This document shows, in pieces, positions 30,721 through 39,521 of a stretch of 39,521 nucleotides of DNA. How positions within the stretch are numbered: the stretch's first letter is position 1; each line of letters opens with the position of its first letter. The notes under the pieces were generated by a model that was given only the letters and a program-made list of their open reading frames with translations, did not search any database and was not told the origin of the DNA. Origin of the DNA: an uncultured Methylophilaceae bacterium (GTDB lineage: Bacteria > Pseudomonadota > Gammaproteobacteria > Burkholderiales > Methylophilaceae). The stretch is from NCBI GenBank assembly GCA_903914945.1, contig CAIWQV010000072.1:1-39521 (forward strand), read 5' to 3'. A program made the position numbers and the translations under genes.

Positions 30721-31353
30721 ATGATTGCAATCATTGATTATGGAATGGGTAATTTAAAGTCAGTATTTAATGCCTTTAAACATGCCGCACCTGAAGCAGA
30801 TATCAGAGTCACAAGTAATCCCACCGATATTAAAAATGCTCGTCACGTTGTTTTTCCAGGTCAAGGGGCTATGCCCGATTGCATCAGAGAGCTTGATCAG
30901 AGAAACTTAAGGGCATCAGTTATCGAAGCCGCTGAAACAAAACCGTTTTTAGGCATATGCATTGGCTTGCAAATGCTATTTGATAAAAGTGAAGAAGGTA
31001 ATGTAGAAGGTTTAGGATTGTTGAATGGGACAGTAAAACGCTTCAATAATCAAAATACAAAAGATGAGAATGGGCATAAATTAAAAATTCCTCATATGGG
31101 ATGGAATGAAGTGTCTCAGACAAACCATCACCCTCTCTGGCGTAATATTAATAATCATGACCGATTTTATTTTGTACACAGCTATTATTTAGAATCCAAA
31201 GATGAAAATATTGTGTCAGCTGAGACTTTATATGCACAAAAATTCTGCTGTGCTATTGCTAAAGATAATATTTTTGCAGTGCAATTTCATCCAGAAAAAA
31301 GTTCATCTGCAGGCTTGCAGCTTATTAAAAACTTCGTTCAATGGTCAGTATAG
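30721..31353 (+). CDS. hisH: Imidazole glycerol phosphate synthase, glutamine amidotransferase subunit
   Basis: IDYGMGNLKSV, PFLGICIGLQMLFD, AVQFHPEKSS. Confidence 0.97.
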   Translation: MIAIIDYGMGNLKSVFNAFKHAAPEADIRVTSNPTDIKNARHVVFPGQGAMPDCIRELDQRNLRASVIEAAETKPFLGICIGLQMLFDKSEEGNVEGLGLLNGTVKRFNNQNTKDENGHKLKIPHMGWNEVSQTNHHPLWRNINNHDRFYFVHSYYLESKDENIVSAETLYAQKFCCAIAKDNIFAVQFHPEKSSSAGLQLIKNFVQWSV

Positions 31354-31364
31354 GTTTTTAGTTT

Positions 31365-32105
31365 ATGTTAATCATTCCAGCAATTGATTTAAAAGACGGT
31401 AAGTGCGTTAGGCTTAAACAAGGCCTGATGGAAGAATCAACAATATTTTCAGAAAATCCAGGTGAAGTTGCGAAGCAATGGACAGATTTAGGCGCCAGAA
31501 GATTGCATTTGGTTGACTTGAATGGTGCTTTTGCAGGTAAACCAGTCAACGAAGCTGCGATTAAGTCGATTGTAAAAGAAGTTAATGGCGAAATTCCAAT
31601 CCAGTTAGGTGGCGGAATTCGTAATCTCGATACAGTTGAAAAATATCTTAACAATGGCGTAGATTACATCATCATAGGTACGGCCGCCGTAAAAAATCCT
31701 GGCTTCCTTCATGAAGCTTGCTATGCATTTCCTGGACAAATTATTGTTGGGTTAGATGCCAAAGAAGGAGAAGTTGCTATAGATGGCTGGGCTAAATTAA
31801 CAGGGCACAATGTGATTGAACTTGCAAAAAAATTTGAAGGCTATGGCGTGGAAGCAATCATTTATACGGATATAGGACGCGATGGTATGTTAAATGGATT
31901 GAACATTGAAGCCACTGAAAAGTTAGCTGAAGCGCTTACCATTCCTGTCATTGCAAGTGGCGGAGTCACTAATTTGGAAGATATTAAAAATTTATGTTCA
32001 ATTGCATATTCAGGCGTAAGTGGAGCAATTACAGGTAGGGCAATTTATGAGGGAACGCTAGATTTTAAAGCGGCACAAACACTTGCAGATGAGCTCATCA
32101 AATAA
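31365..32105 (+). CDS. hisA: Phosphoribosylformimino-5-aminoimidazole carboxamide ribotide isomerase
   Basis: [46 protein letters not shown]. Confidence 0.97.
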   Translation: MLIIPAIDLKDGKCVRLKQGLMEESTIFSENPGEVAKQWTDLGARRLHLVDLNGAFAGKPVNEAAIKSIVKEVNGEIPIQLGGGIRNLDTVEKYLNNGVDYIIIGTAAVKNPGFLHEACYAFPGQIIVGLDAKEGEVAIDGWAKLTGHNVIELAKKFEGYGVEAIIYTDIGRDGMLNGLNIEATEKLAEALTIPVIASGGVTNLEDIKNLCSIAYSGVSGAITGRAIYEGTLDFKAAQTLADELIK

Positions 32106-32876
32106 ATGTCACTGGCGAAAAGAATTATTCCTTGTCTAGATGTTACTGATGGCAGAGTTGTTAAAGGTATTAATTTTTTAGATTTAAAAGATGCTGGCGA
32201 CCCTGTAGAAGTTGCAAAAAAATATAATGAACAAGGCGCTGATGAATTAGCATTTTTAGATATCACAGCAAGCTCAGATAACCGAGGCCTGATTCTTCAT
32301 ATCATTGAAAGCGTTGCAAAAGAAGTGTTTATTCCTTTGACTGTTGGAGGTGGTGTGAGAGCTCCTGAAGATGTGAGAAACCTTCTTAATGCGGGCGCTG
32401 ATAAAGTTAGCATTAATACTTCAGCCATCGTCAATCCAGACATTGTTTATCAAACCTCATCTCGATTCGGATCCCAGTGTATTGTTGTGGCAATTGACGC
32501 AAAACTCACTGTAGAGGGCGACAAATCTTTTTGGCAAGTATTTACCCATGGAGGAAGAAATGCTACTGGATTAGATGCGATTGAATGGGCAGAAAAAATG
32601 GCTGCATTAGGTGCAGGTGAATTATTGATTACGAGTATGGATCGAGACGGCACAAAAAAAGGGTTTGACCTCGAATTGATTAAGGCAATATCTGATAAAG
32701 TAGATGTGCCTATCATTGCTTCTGGCGGTGTTGGAGATCTTCAGCATCTTGTAGACGGTGTAAAAATTGGTGGTGCTGATGCGGTGCTAGCTGCAAGTAT
32801 ATTTCACTTCGGAGAATATACAATTAACGAAGCAAAAACATTTATGAAATCGAACCATATAGAGATTCGTCAATGA
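32106..32876 (+). CDS. hisF: Imidazole glycerol phosphate synthase cyclase subunit
   Basis: [51 protein letters not shown]. Confidence 0.98.
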   Translation: MSLAKRIIPCLDVTDGRVVKGINFLDLKDAGDPVEVAKKYNEQGADELAFLDITASSDNRGLILHIIESVAKEVFIPLTVGGGVRAPEDVRNLLNAGADKVSINTSAIVNPDIVYQTSSRFGSQCIVVAIDAKLTVEGDKSFWQVFTHGGRNATGLDAIEWAEKMAALGAGELLITSMDRDGTKKGFDLELIKAISDKVDVPIIASGGVGDLQHLVDGVKIGGADAVLAASIFHFGEYTINEAKTFMKSNHIEIRQ

Positions 32877-33259
32877 GCTGGATAAACTCAATCAAATGGG
32901 ATAATGATGGTCTTGTGCCAGTTATTGCTCAAGATTTCAAAACAAACAAAGTACTTATGTTTGCTTGGATGAACCAAGAAGCTTTAGAGCTCACACAAAA
33001 AAATAAAAAAGCATTTTATTGGTCAAGATCTAGACAAAAAATTTGGGAAAAGGGCGAGGAATCTGGACATTATCAAAATGTACATGAGATACGGCTTGAC
33101 TGTGATGGTGATGTAATTTTGCTTAAAATTGAGCAAGTTAAAAATATTGCGTGTCATACAGGACGTGAAACTTGTTTCTACCAAAAATTAGATAATAAAG
33201 GTATATGGCTTACTGATCATGATGTCACTAAAAACCCTAAAGATATTTATAAAAAATGA
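32873..33259 (+). CDS. hisI: Phosphoribosyl-AMP cyclohydrolase
   Basis: [57 protein letters not shown]. Confidence 0.97.
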   Translation: MSWINSIKWDNDGLVPVIAQDFKTNKVLMFAWMNQEALELTQKNKKAFYWSRSRQKIWEKGEESGHYQNVHEIRLDCDGDVILLKIEQVKNIACHTGRETCFYQKLDNKGIWLTDHDVTKNPKDIYKK

Positions 33260-33591
33260 ATGAAGTAAATACAATTTTAAAGAAACTTACCGAAACGCTA
33301 GAGGCAAGAAAAAAAGATGACCCTACAAAGTCATATACAGCCTCCTTATATCGTGACGGACTAGAAGCTATTTTAAAAAAGGTAAATGAAGAGGCTTTTG
33401 AAACTATTATTGCAGCGCGCCAAGGAGATAATAAAGAGCTCGTTCATGAGTTAGCTGATCTTTGGTTTCATACATTAGTTCTCCTAGCCCACAAAAATTT
33501 AAGTGTAGAAGATATTTTAAATGAGCTTTCAAGAAGAGAAGGCATGTCAGGCATTGAAGAAAAAAAAAGCCGCGCGCCAAAGATGAAATAA
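33256..33591 (+). CDS. hisE: Phosphoribosyl-ATP pyrophosphatase
   Basis: [42 protein letters not shown]. Confidence 0.95.
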   Translation: MNEVNTILKKLTETLEARKKDDPTKSYTASLYRDGLEAILKKVNEEAFETIIAARQGDNKELVHELADLWFHTLVLLAHKNLSVEDILNELSRREGMSGIEEKKSRAPKMK

Positions 33592-33592
33592 T

Positions 33593-33925
33593 ATGACATG
33601 TATTTTTTGTAAAATTGTTGATGGATCGATTCCTAGTAAGAAAATATTTGAGAATGATGAATTAATTGCTTTTCATGATATTCATCCTATAGATAAGGTT
33701 CATTTTCTAATCACACCTAAAAAACATATTGAAAATTTAATAGCTTGCAGTGAGGCTGACAAAGAAACATTATCAAATATGCTTTTATTAGCGCCGCAAT
33801 TAGCTAAGGAATTAGGATTAAAAGGTTTTCGGACTATGATTAATTCAGGAGTTGAAGGTGGCCAAGAAGTATTCCATATGCATTTTCATGTGTATGGCGG
33901 AAGCTCTAAACTAGCAAAAATTTAA
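33593..33925 (+). CDS. HIT-family nucleotide-binding protein (HinT-like)
   Basis: [20 protein letters not shown] and HMHFHVYGG histidine triad. Confidence 0.95.
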   Translation: MTCIFCKIVDGSIPSKKIFENDELIAFHDIHPIDKVHFLITPKKHIENLIACSEADKETLSNMLLLAPQLAKELGLKGFRTMINSGVEGGQEVFHMHFHVYGGSSKLAKI

Positions 33926-33938
33926 TAAGGGAGTTGTT

Positions 33939-34136
33939 ATGGGATTTTCAAGCATCACACACTGGTTGATTGTTTTATTAATTGTTTTCTTAATATTTGG
34001 CACGAGTAAATTAAGAAATATTGGAAGTGATTTAGGCGCTGCCGTTAAAAATTTTAAAGATGCAGTTAAAGATGAAAATAAACCTAAGGCTAGAGTAACT
34101 CGTCGAGGAACTTCAAGACCACGAGTTAGAAAATAA
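33939..34136 (+). CDS. tatA: Sec-independent translocase TatA
   Basis: [43 protein letters not shown]; upstream of tatBC. Confidence 0.92.
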   Translation: MGFSSITHWLIVLLIVFLIFGTSKLRNIGSDLGAAVKNFKDAVKDENKPKARVTRRGTSRPRVRK

Positions 34137-34141
34137 GTTTT

Positions 34142-34366
34142 ATGTTTGATGTTTCATTTTCTGAGTTAGTTGTAATTTTTTTTGTAGCACTTATGGTGAT
34201 TGGGCCAGAAAAATTACCCAAAGTTGCTAAGGTACTAGGCAAGCTCACTGGAAGAGCCCAAAATTATATTGGCAAACTTAAAGAAGAAATTGAACGAGAA
34301 GAAAAGTTTAAAGAACTTCAAAAAATTCAGCGTGAAATCAAAAAAAAGTCGATTAAATCTCGGTGA
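34142..34366 (+). CDS. tatB: Sec-independent translocase TatB (short, 74 aa)
   Basis: MFDVSFSELVVIFFVALMVIGPEKLPKVAKVLGKLTGRAQNYIGKLKEEIERE. Confidence 0.93.
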   Translation: MFDVSFSELVVIFFVALMVIGPEKLPKVAKVLGKLTGRAQNYIGKLKEEIEREEKFKELQKIQREIKKKSIKSR

Positions 34367-35079
34367 CTCATTTTAAGCCTTTTATCCAGCAGCTTATTGA
34401 ATTAAGAAACACTCTTTTTAGAAGTGCAATTAGTTTTGTCGTGATCTTTGTGTGCTTAAGTTTTTATGCAAACGATATCTATACTTTTTTTTCAGCACCC
34501 TTAATTGCAAAGTTAACTGACGGCAATAAATTAGTGAGTACCGGACTTACTTCAACTTTTCTAGTGCCAATTAAAATTACTGCATTTATTTCTTTTTTGT
34601 TTTCACTTCCTTTTATTTTTTATCAATTCTGGCGATTTATTTCACCAGGGCTTTATAAAAAAGAAAAAAAATTAATTTTATTATCTTTCGTTAGTGGTTT
34701 TATATTGTTCTTTATAGGGATGTCTTTTGCTTATTACTTAATTTTTCCGATTGTATTTAATTTCTTTATTTTAATGACACCTTCAAATGTGAGTTTGATG
34801 ATCGATATTTCGAGTTATTTAGATTTGATTTTGTCTCTTTTAATTTCTTTCGGATTAGCATTTGAAGTGCCAGTAATAATTCTCATATTAGTCACATTGG
34901 GTTGGGTCAAAGTTAAAACACTTGAAGAGATGAGACCTTATATGATTGTTATTGCTTTCATCATTGGTGCAATTTTGACCCCACCTGATGTGATCTCACA
35001 ATTTTGTTTGGCTATTCCACTATGGTTTTTGTATGAATTAGGCCTTCTTGCATCAAAACAAATTAACTTAAAGGCTTGA
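34363..35079 (+). CDS. tatC: Sec-independent translocase TatC (GTG start)
   Basis: LIELRNTLFRSAISF, YQFWRFISPGLYKKEKK, FGLAFEVPVIILILV, RPYMIVIAFIIGAILTPPDVISQ. Confidence 0.96.
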   Translation: MTHFKPFIQQLIELRNTLFRSAISFVVIFVCLSFYANDIYTFFSAPLIAKLTDGNKLVSTGLTSTFLVPIKITAFISFLFSLPFIFYQFWRFISPGLYKKEKKLILLSFVSGFILFFIGMSFAYYLIFPIVFNFFILMTPSNVSLMIDISSYLDLILSLLISFGLAFEVPVIILILVTLGWVKVKTLEEMRPYMIVIAFIIGAILTPPDVISQFCLAIPLWFLYELGLLASKQINLKA

Positions 35080-35105
35080 TATACCTGAATTTGGCTTAAC
35101 TGCTA

Positions 35106-35134
35106 TTTAGATTTCGAATGAAATTTTGTATAAT
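35106..35134 (+). promoter_or_regulatory. Candidate petABC promoter (TTTAGA - 17 bp - TATAAT)
   Basis: -35 TTTAGA at 35106-35111, -10 TATAAT at 35129-35134, exact 17-bp spacer, in the 124-bp tatC-petA gap. Confidence 0.55.
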
Positions 35135-35203
35135 GAAGTAACTTTCGCTTAGCTAAATTCTCACAACCATATTAATTTCATAAAAGTATATTTACATAAG
35201 ACC

Positions 35204-35803
35204 ATGGCAAATCATCAAGACGACAAAATAGACAAGAAAAAAAGAAGCTTCTTAATTGCAGCCACAACTGTCACTGGCGCAATCGGCGCAGGAGCCATAG
35301 CTGTGCCTTTCTTATCAAGCATGACACCAAGTGAACGTGCCAAAGCGGCTGGAGCTCCAGTTGAAGTTGACATTAGCAAAATTGAAACTGGATCTATGAT
35401 CACCACTGAATGGAGAGGTCAGCCGGTTTGGATTATCAATCGATCTAAGGCAATGTTGGATGACTTAAAAAAAAATGATCTCAATCTTTCCGATCCTAAT
35501 CTTGACGTTATTTCTCAACAGCCAAATTATTGTAAAAATGCCACAAGATCATTAAAACCTAATTTAGTTGTATTGGTTGGTATTTGTACTCACTTGGGTT
35601 GTTCACCCTCAGCTAAATTGCAAACGCAGGGCGATATGGGTGAAAATTGGAATGGCGGGTTTTTCTGTCCGTGTCACGGCTCTAAATTTGATTTAGCTGG
35701 TCGCGTCTTTAAAGGGTCTCCAGCACCAATTAATCTTGTAGTTCCGCCGCACAAATATATCAATGACAATACCCTATTAATTGGTGAAGACAATAAAGGA
35801 TAA
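35204..35803 (+). CDS. petA: Ubiquinol-cytochrome c reductase iron-sulfur (Rieske) subunit
   Basis: CTHLGC and CPCHGSKFD Rieske ligands; N-terminal Tat-like anchor KKKRSFLIAATTVTGAIGAGAIAVPFL. Confidence 0.98.
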   Translation: MANHQDDKIDKKKRSFLIAATTVTGAIGAGAIAVPFLSSMTPSERAKAAGAPVEVDISKIETGSMITTEWRGQPVWIINRSKAMLDDLKKNDLNLSDPNLDVISQQPNYCKNATRSLKPNLVVLVGICTHLGCSPSAKLQTQGDMGENWNGGFFCPCHGSKFDLAGRVFKGSPAPINLVVPPHKYINDNTLLIGEDNKG

Positions 35804-35818
35804 GGCTTACTTAAAAGT

Positions 35819-37123
35819 ATGAAAATAGAAACTAAAATAAAGAAAAATAAAGGTGGCCTAATGGCTTGGGTGGATGAGAGATTCCCCTTGTCATCTTTAA
35901 TCACGGATCATCTTACAGAATACTACGCACCTAAAAATTTCAATTTCTGGTATTTCTTCGGAGCGCTTGCTCTACTAACACTGGTTCTTCAATTAATTAC
36001 TGGCCTTTTATTGACGATGCATTATAAGCCGGATGCGGAATTAGCATTTGCCTCCGTTGAGTACATTATGCGAGATGTGTCATTTGGATGGTTAATAAGA
36101 TATATGCATTCAACGGGCGCATCTTTATTCTTTGTTGTTATTTATCTTCATATGTTTAAAGCTTTAATTTATGGGTCTTATAAAAATCCGAGAGAACTGC
36201 TATGGCTTTTTGGCGTAGCTATTTTTCTATGTTTGATGGGGGAAGCTTTTTTTGGATATCTTCTACCTTGGGGGCAAATGTCTTATTGGGGTGCGCAAGT
36301 TATTGTAAATTTATTTTCAACTATCCCATTTGTAGGCCCAGACTTATCGGAGTGGCTAAGAGGCGATTATTTAGTTTCAGACGCAACACTAAATCGTTTT
36401 TTTGCTTTTCATGTTATTGCCCTTCCTATAGCCCTATTAGGCCTTGTATTTTTTCATCTGGTAGCGCTTCATGAAGTTGGCTCAAACAACCCTGATGGCG
36501 TTGAGATAAAGAAGAATCTCGACAAGAAAACAAGCATTCCTTTGGATGGAATTCCATTCCACCCTTATTACACAGTGAAGGATTTAATTGGAGTTTCAGT
36601 ATTCCTAATTGTATTTGCACTGATTATTTTTTATATGCCAGAAATGGGAGGCTACTTTTTAGAGGCCAATAATTTTATCCCTGCTGATCCATTAAAAACC
36701 CCTGCGCATATAGCGCCTGTTTGGTATTTCACACCTTATTATTCAATTCTTCGTGCTGTCCCGCCTATATTGAATTCACAATTTCCTGGCGTTGCCGCAA
36801 TGGGGCTATCTGTAATCGCGTTTGCATTTCTGCCTTGGCTAGATAAGAGCAAAGTTAAATCGATTCGTTACAAAGGCAATTTATTTAAACGATGGATTGC
36901 ATTATTTGTTGTGAGCTTTTTTATTTTGGGATATTTAGGTACCGTACCATCAAATGTTTGGGGTCAATTCTCCAATACAATTCCCTTGATAGGTGGAGTT
37001 GATAAGGCCACAGTAGTCGCCCGAATTTTTACAATTACTTATTTCTTATTTTTCGCGCTGATGCCTTATTACAGTCAAAAAGATAAAACAAAACCAGTTC
37101 CTTCAAGGGTCAGTTACAAATGA
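35819..37123 (+). CDS. petB: Ubiquinol-cytochrome c reductase cytochrome b subunit
   Basis: NFWYFFGALALLTLVLQLITGLLLTMHY, LLPWGQMSYWGAQVI, HFHLVALHEVGSNNPDG-type region. Confidence 0.97.
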   Translation: MKIETKIKKNKGGLMAWVDERFPLSSLITDHLTEYYAPKNFNFWYFFGALALLTLVLQLITGLLLTMHYKPDAELAFASVEYIMRDVSFGWLIRYMHSTGASLFFVVIYLHMFKALIYGSYKNPRELLWLFGVAIFLCLMGEAFFGYLLPWGQMSYWGAQVIVNLFSTIPFVGPDLSEWLRGDYLVSDATLNRFFAFHVIALPIALLGLVFFHLVALHEVGSNNPDGVEIKKNLDKKTSIPLDGIPFHPYYTVKDLIGVSVFLIVFALIIFYMPEMGGYFLEANNFIPADPLKTPAHIAPVWYFTPYYSILRAVPPILNSQFPGVAAMGLSVIAFAFLPWLDKSKVKSIRYKGNLFKRWIALFVVSFFILGYLGTVPSNVWGQFSNTIPLIGGVDKATVVARIFTITYFLFFALMPYYSQKDKTKPVPSRVSYK

Positions 37124-37824
37124 AAATTTTAACTAAATTATTTTTAATATTTATTTTTGTTTTTCCTAATATTGGATTTACAAATGAGCATTTAACTTTA
37201 GATAAAGCGCCTATTGATTTACATGATCAAGCCTCTCTTCAGAGGGGTGCTAAAACATTTATTAATTATTGTTTGAATTGCCATAGCGCTAATTACATGC
37301 GATATAACCGTTTAAAAGATATTGGCTTATCTGATAATTTGATTAAAGATAATTTACTTTTTACAGCGGAAAAAGTTGGCGAGCCAATGAAGATCGCTAT
37401 GAATAAAAAAGACGCCAAGGTTTGGTTTGGTGCTAATCCCCCTGATTTATCTGTTGAGGTAAGAGCAAGAGGTTCGGATTGGATTTATAGTTATCTTAGA
37501 GGATATTATCGTGATCCATCTAGACCAACTGGATGGAACAATACAGTTTTTGATAAAACAGCCATGCCACATATTTTGTGGAAACTGCAAGGTGACCAGA
37601 AATTAAATGAAGAGCATCACACATTAGAGCTTGTGAAACCAGGTACACTCTCAGCCAAAGAATATGATGCGTTTGTAGGCGATCTTGTAAATTACCTCAC
37701 ATTTATGTCAGAGCCCTCAAAGGTAAAAAGACTTCATATGGGGTATTATGTTTTGTTATTCCTCGGATTGTTATTAGTTTTAACAGTCAAACTTAAGAAA
37801 GAATTTTGGAAAGATATTAAATAA
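37120..37824 (+). CDS. petC: Ubiquinol-cytochrome c reductase cytochrome c1 subunit
   Basis: CLNCHSANYMRYNRL heme site, C-terminal TM helix, 4-bp overlap with petB. Confidence 0.96.
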   Translation: MKILTKLFLIFIFVFPNIGFTNEHLTLDKAPIDLHDQASLQRGAKTFINYCLNCHSANYMRYNRLKDIGLSDNLIKDNLLFTAEKVGEPMKIAMNKKDAKVWFGANPPDLSVEVRARGSDWIYSYLRGYYRDPSRPTGWNNTVFDKTAMPHILWKLQGDQKLNEEHHTLELVKPGTLSAKEYDAFVGDLVNYLTFMSEPSKVKRLHMGYYVLLFLGLLLVLTVKLKKEFWKDIK

Positions 37825-37826
37825 TT

Positions 37827-38426
37827 ATGATGAAATTATATTCAGGCTCGATTGATCCTTTTAGCCATCGTTGCAGAATTGTCCTGTTTGAAAAAGGCAT
37901 GGATTTTGAAGTTGTAGATGTTGACTTAGCAAATAAACCAGAAGATTTAGCTATATTAAGTCCACATAATTCTGTTCCTGTTTTGGTAGAAAGAGATTTG
38001 GTGTTAACAGACGCTAATATTATTAATGAATATATAGATGAGCGTTTTCCTCACCCCCAGCTTATGCCAGCTGATCCAGTGATGAGAGCTCGCGCACGTT
38101 TATTTTTAAGTGATTTTGAAAAACAATTATTTGTTCATATCCCAGCTTTAGAATCATCAGATGAAGCACGTAAAGAAATTGCAAGAAAACATGTGCGTGA
38201 CAATTTACTTTTGATTGTTCCAATTTTTTCTAAACAACAACATTTACTAAGTGATGAGTTCTCAATGTTAGATGTTGCGATTGCTCCTTTATTATGGCGC
38301 TTAGGTCACTACGGCATTGAGCTTCCAAATCAAGCAGCTCCATTACTTAAATATGCTGAGAAATTATTTTCAAGACCACTTTACGCTGATGCAATGACAC
38401 CTTCAGAAAAAGCAATGAGAAAATAA
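37827..38426 (+). CDS. sspA: Stringent starvation protein A (GST-like)
   Basis: LYSGSIDPFSHRCRIVLFEKGMDFEVVDVDL, NSVPVLVERDLVLTDANIINEYIDERFPHPQLMPADP. Confidence 0.93.
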   Translation: MMKLYSGSIDPFSHRCRIVLFEKGMDFEVVDVDLANKPEDLAILSPHNSVPVLVERDLVLTDANIINEYIDERFPHPQLMPADPVMRARARLFLSDFEKQLFVHIPALESSDEARKEIARKHVRDNLLLIVPIFSKQQHLLSDEFSMLDVAIAPLLWRLGHYGIELPNQAAPLLKYAEKLFSRPLYADAMTPSEKAMRK

Positions 38427-38435
38427 TTAGCACCA

Positions 38436-38822
38436 ATGGAAAAATCAGCTTCAACCAAGCCTTATCTTGTAAGGGCGATTTATGAATGGTGTGTTGCTGA
38501 ACAATTAACGCCTTTTCTACTCGTAAAAATAGATCAAAATACTTTAGCCCCGAGAGCCTTTATTAAGGACGGGAAAATTTTGCTTAATTTAAGCCCTGCA
38601 TCCATTAAAGATTTATTGATGGGTAACGAAGTGATAACTTTTACAGCAAGATTTAATGGCACACCTGAAAATTTATATTTGCCTATTTCTGCTGTCGAAG
38701 GCATTTATGCCAAAGAAAATGGCGAAGGATTGTTCTTTGAAGTCAAAGAAGATCAAGAAATAGGTCAAAAAAAGGTAAAAAAATCACCCGAAAGACCTAA
38801 ATTAACCTTAGTTAAAAGCTAA
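38436..38822 (+). CDS. sspB: ClpXP protease specificity-enhancing factor SspB
   Basis: PYLVRAIYEWCVAEQLTPFLLV..., FTARFNGTPENLYLPISAVEGIYAKENGEGLFF; directly downstream of sspA. Confidence 0.93.
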   Translation: MEKSASTKPYLVRAIYEWCVAEQLTPFLLVKIDQNTLAPRAFIKDGKILLNLSPASIKDLLMGNEVITFTARFNGTPENLYLPISAVEGIYAKENGEGLFFEVKEDQEIGQKKVKKSPERPKLTLVKS

Positions 38823-38850
38823 AAAACTAGTTCAAATTTAAATAAATTGG

Positions 38851-38865
38851 TATAGTAGCGCCTCC
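38851..38865 (+). promoter_or_regulatory. Candidate tRNA promoter -10 (TATAGT) with GC-rich discriminator (AGCGCCTCC)
   Basis: TATAGT at 38851-38856 followed directly by a GC-rich stretch, 18 bp before the tRNA-Thr 5' end. The -35 is weak. Confidence 0.4.
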
Positions 38866-38873
38866 TTAATAAC

Positions 38874-38949
38874 GCCGGATTAGCTCAGTTGGTAGAGCAG
38901 CGCACTTGTAATGCGAAGGTCGTCAGTTCGATTCCGACATCCGGCACCA
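38874..38949 (+). tRNA. tRNA-Thr(TGT)
   Basis: Cloverleaf with acceptor GCCGGAT/ATCCGGC, anticodon loop CTTGTAA, T-arm GTTCGATTC, encoded CCA. Confidence 0.97.
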
Positions 38950-38991
38950 TTTACTTCGTACTTAATTCTCTCCTATAAGTCCCTCATTAGT

Positions 38992-39020
38992 TTGACAAAA
39001 CTCAAAAAAACCAACATAAT
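38992..39020 (+). promoter_or_regulatory. Candidate internal promoter TTGACA - 17 bp - CATAAT upstream of tRNA-Tyr
   Basis: Consensus -35 TTGACA (38992-38997), -10 CATAAT (39015-39020), exact 17-bp spacer, in the tRNA-Thr/tRNA-Tyr gap. Confidence 0.65.
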
Positions 39021-39034
39021 TTAGGGTTCGGTTT

Positions 39035-39119
39035 GGAGGGGTGGCCGAGTGGTTAAAGGCGACGGACTGTAAATCCGTTCTCTCTGAGTACGAAGGTTCG
39101 AATCCTTCCCCCTCCACCA
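39035..39119 (+). tRNA. tRNA-Tyr(GTA)
   Basis: Class II cloverleaf with long variable arm, anticodon loop CTGTAAA, encoded CCA. Confidence 0.97.
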
Positions 39120-39172
39120 TGAGTAATGGCCTCTTTATGGAGGTGACGTGGAGATTTAAGATCCATGGGTGT

Positions 39173-39248
39173 GCGGGTGTAGCTCAGCTGGTAGAGCATT
39201 AGTTTTCCAAACTAAATGTCGCGAGTTCGAACCTCGTCGCCCGCTCCA
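39173..39248 (+). tRNA. tRNA-Gly(TCC)
   Basis: Acceptor GCGGGTG/CGCCCGC, anticodon loop TTTCCAA, T-arm GTTCGAAC, encoded CCA. Confidence 0.96.
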
Positions 39249-39270
39249 GATATTTTGAGAATTTGGACAC

Positions 39271-39345
<75 letters not shown>

Positions 39346-39388
39346 GTAGATATTTTTGAAGAATGTAATTAATTAAGGATATAACATT

Positions 39389-39521
39389 ATGGCTAAAGGC
39401 AAATTTGAACGTACCAAACCCCATGTGAACGTTGGCACAATTGGTCACGTTGACCATGGTAAGACAACACTTACAGCGGCAATCACAACGATTCTTGCTA
39501 AGAAATTTGGCGGAGAAGCTA
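39389..39521 (+). CDS. tuf: Elongation factor Tu, 3' truncated by window edge
   Basis: [53 protein letters not shown]; canonical Thr-Tyr-Gly-Thr-tuf order. Confidence 0.98.
   Translation, partial: MAKGKFERTKPHVNVGTIGHVDHGKTTLTAAITTILAKKFGGEA

Noticed and set aside
27031-38822. his-hinT-tatABC-petABC-sspAB as a possible novel supercluster
   Set aside because: This gene order is familiar in betaproteobacteria. It is conserved housekeeping synteny rather than a new system.
39130-39143. CCTC-TTTATG-GAGG hairpin between tRNA-Tyr and tRNA-Gly
   Set aside because: Only 4 bp of stem; probably chance or part of a processed spacer.

Overview
This window looks like a compact, AT-rich betaproteobacterial core-genome segment. 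A streamlined methylotroph of the Methylophilaceae type is my best guess, from gene order and composition only. Nearly every base is assigned to housekeeping genes: an rRNA/tRNA C5-methyltransferase (cut by the left edge), an SDF symporter, ampD, a Na/Ca-exchanger-type antiporter, an RDD protein, lptFG, pepA-holC, a solo gcvH, pbpG, topA, ttcA, a pteridine-reductase-like SDR, a MidA-like methyltransferase, trmB, engB, cytochrome c4 with system II cytochrome c biogenesis (resBC/ccs), mlaFEDCB, an ABC-2 exporter pair, ibaG/bolA, grxD, murA, hisGDCBHAFIE, a HIT protein, tatABC, petABC, sspAB, and a tRNA-Thr/Tyr/Gly/Thr cluster leading into tuf (cut by the right edge). I found no mobile element, CRISPR array, phage, defence or biosynthetic island, and no convincing undescribed multi-gene system. 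The more interesting signals are small-scale. All five convergent gene pairs abut or overlap, three through palindromic interlocked stop codons. A palindromic ATTATAAT may act as a bidirectional -10 element. The Rieske protein next to tatABC has a KR, not RR, Tat motif. The mla operon lacks mlaA. There is a consensus-like promoter inside the tRNA-tuf cluster.
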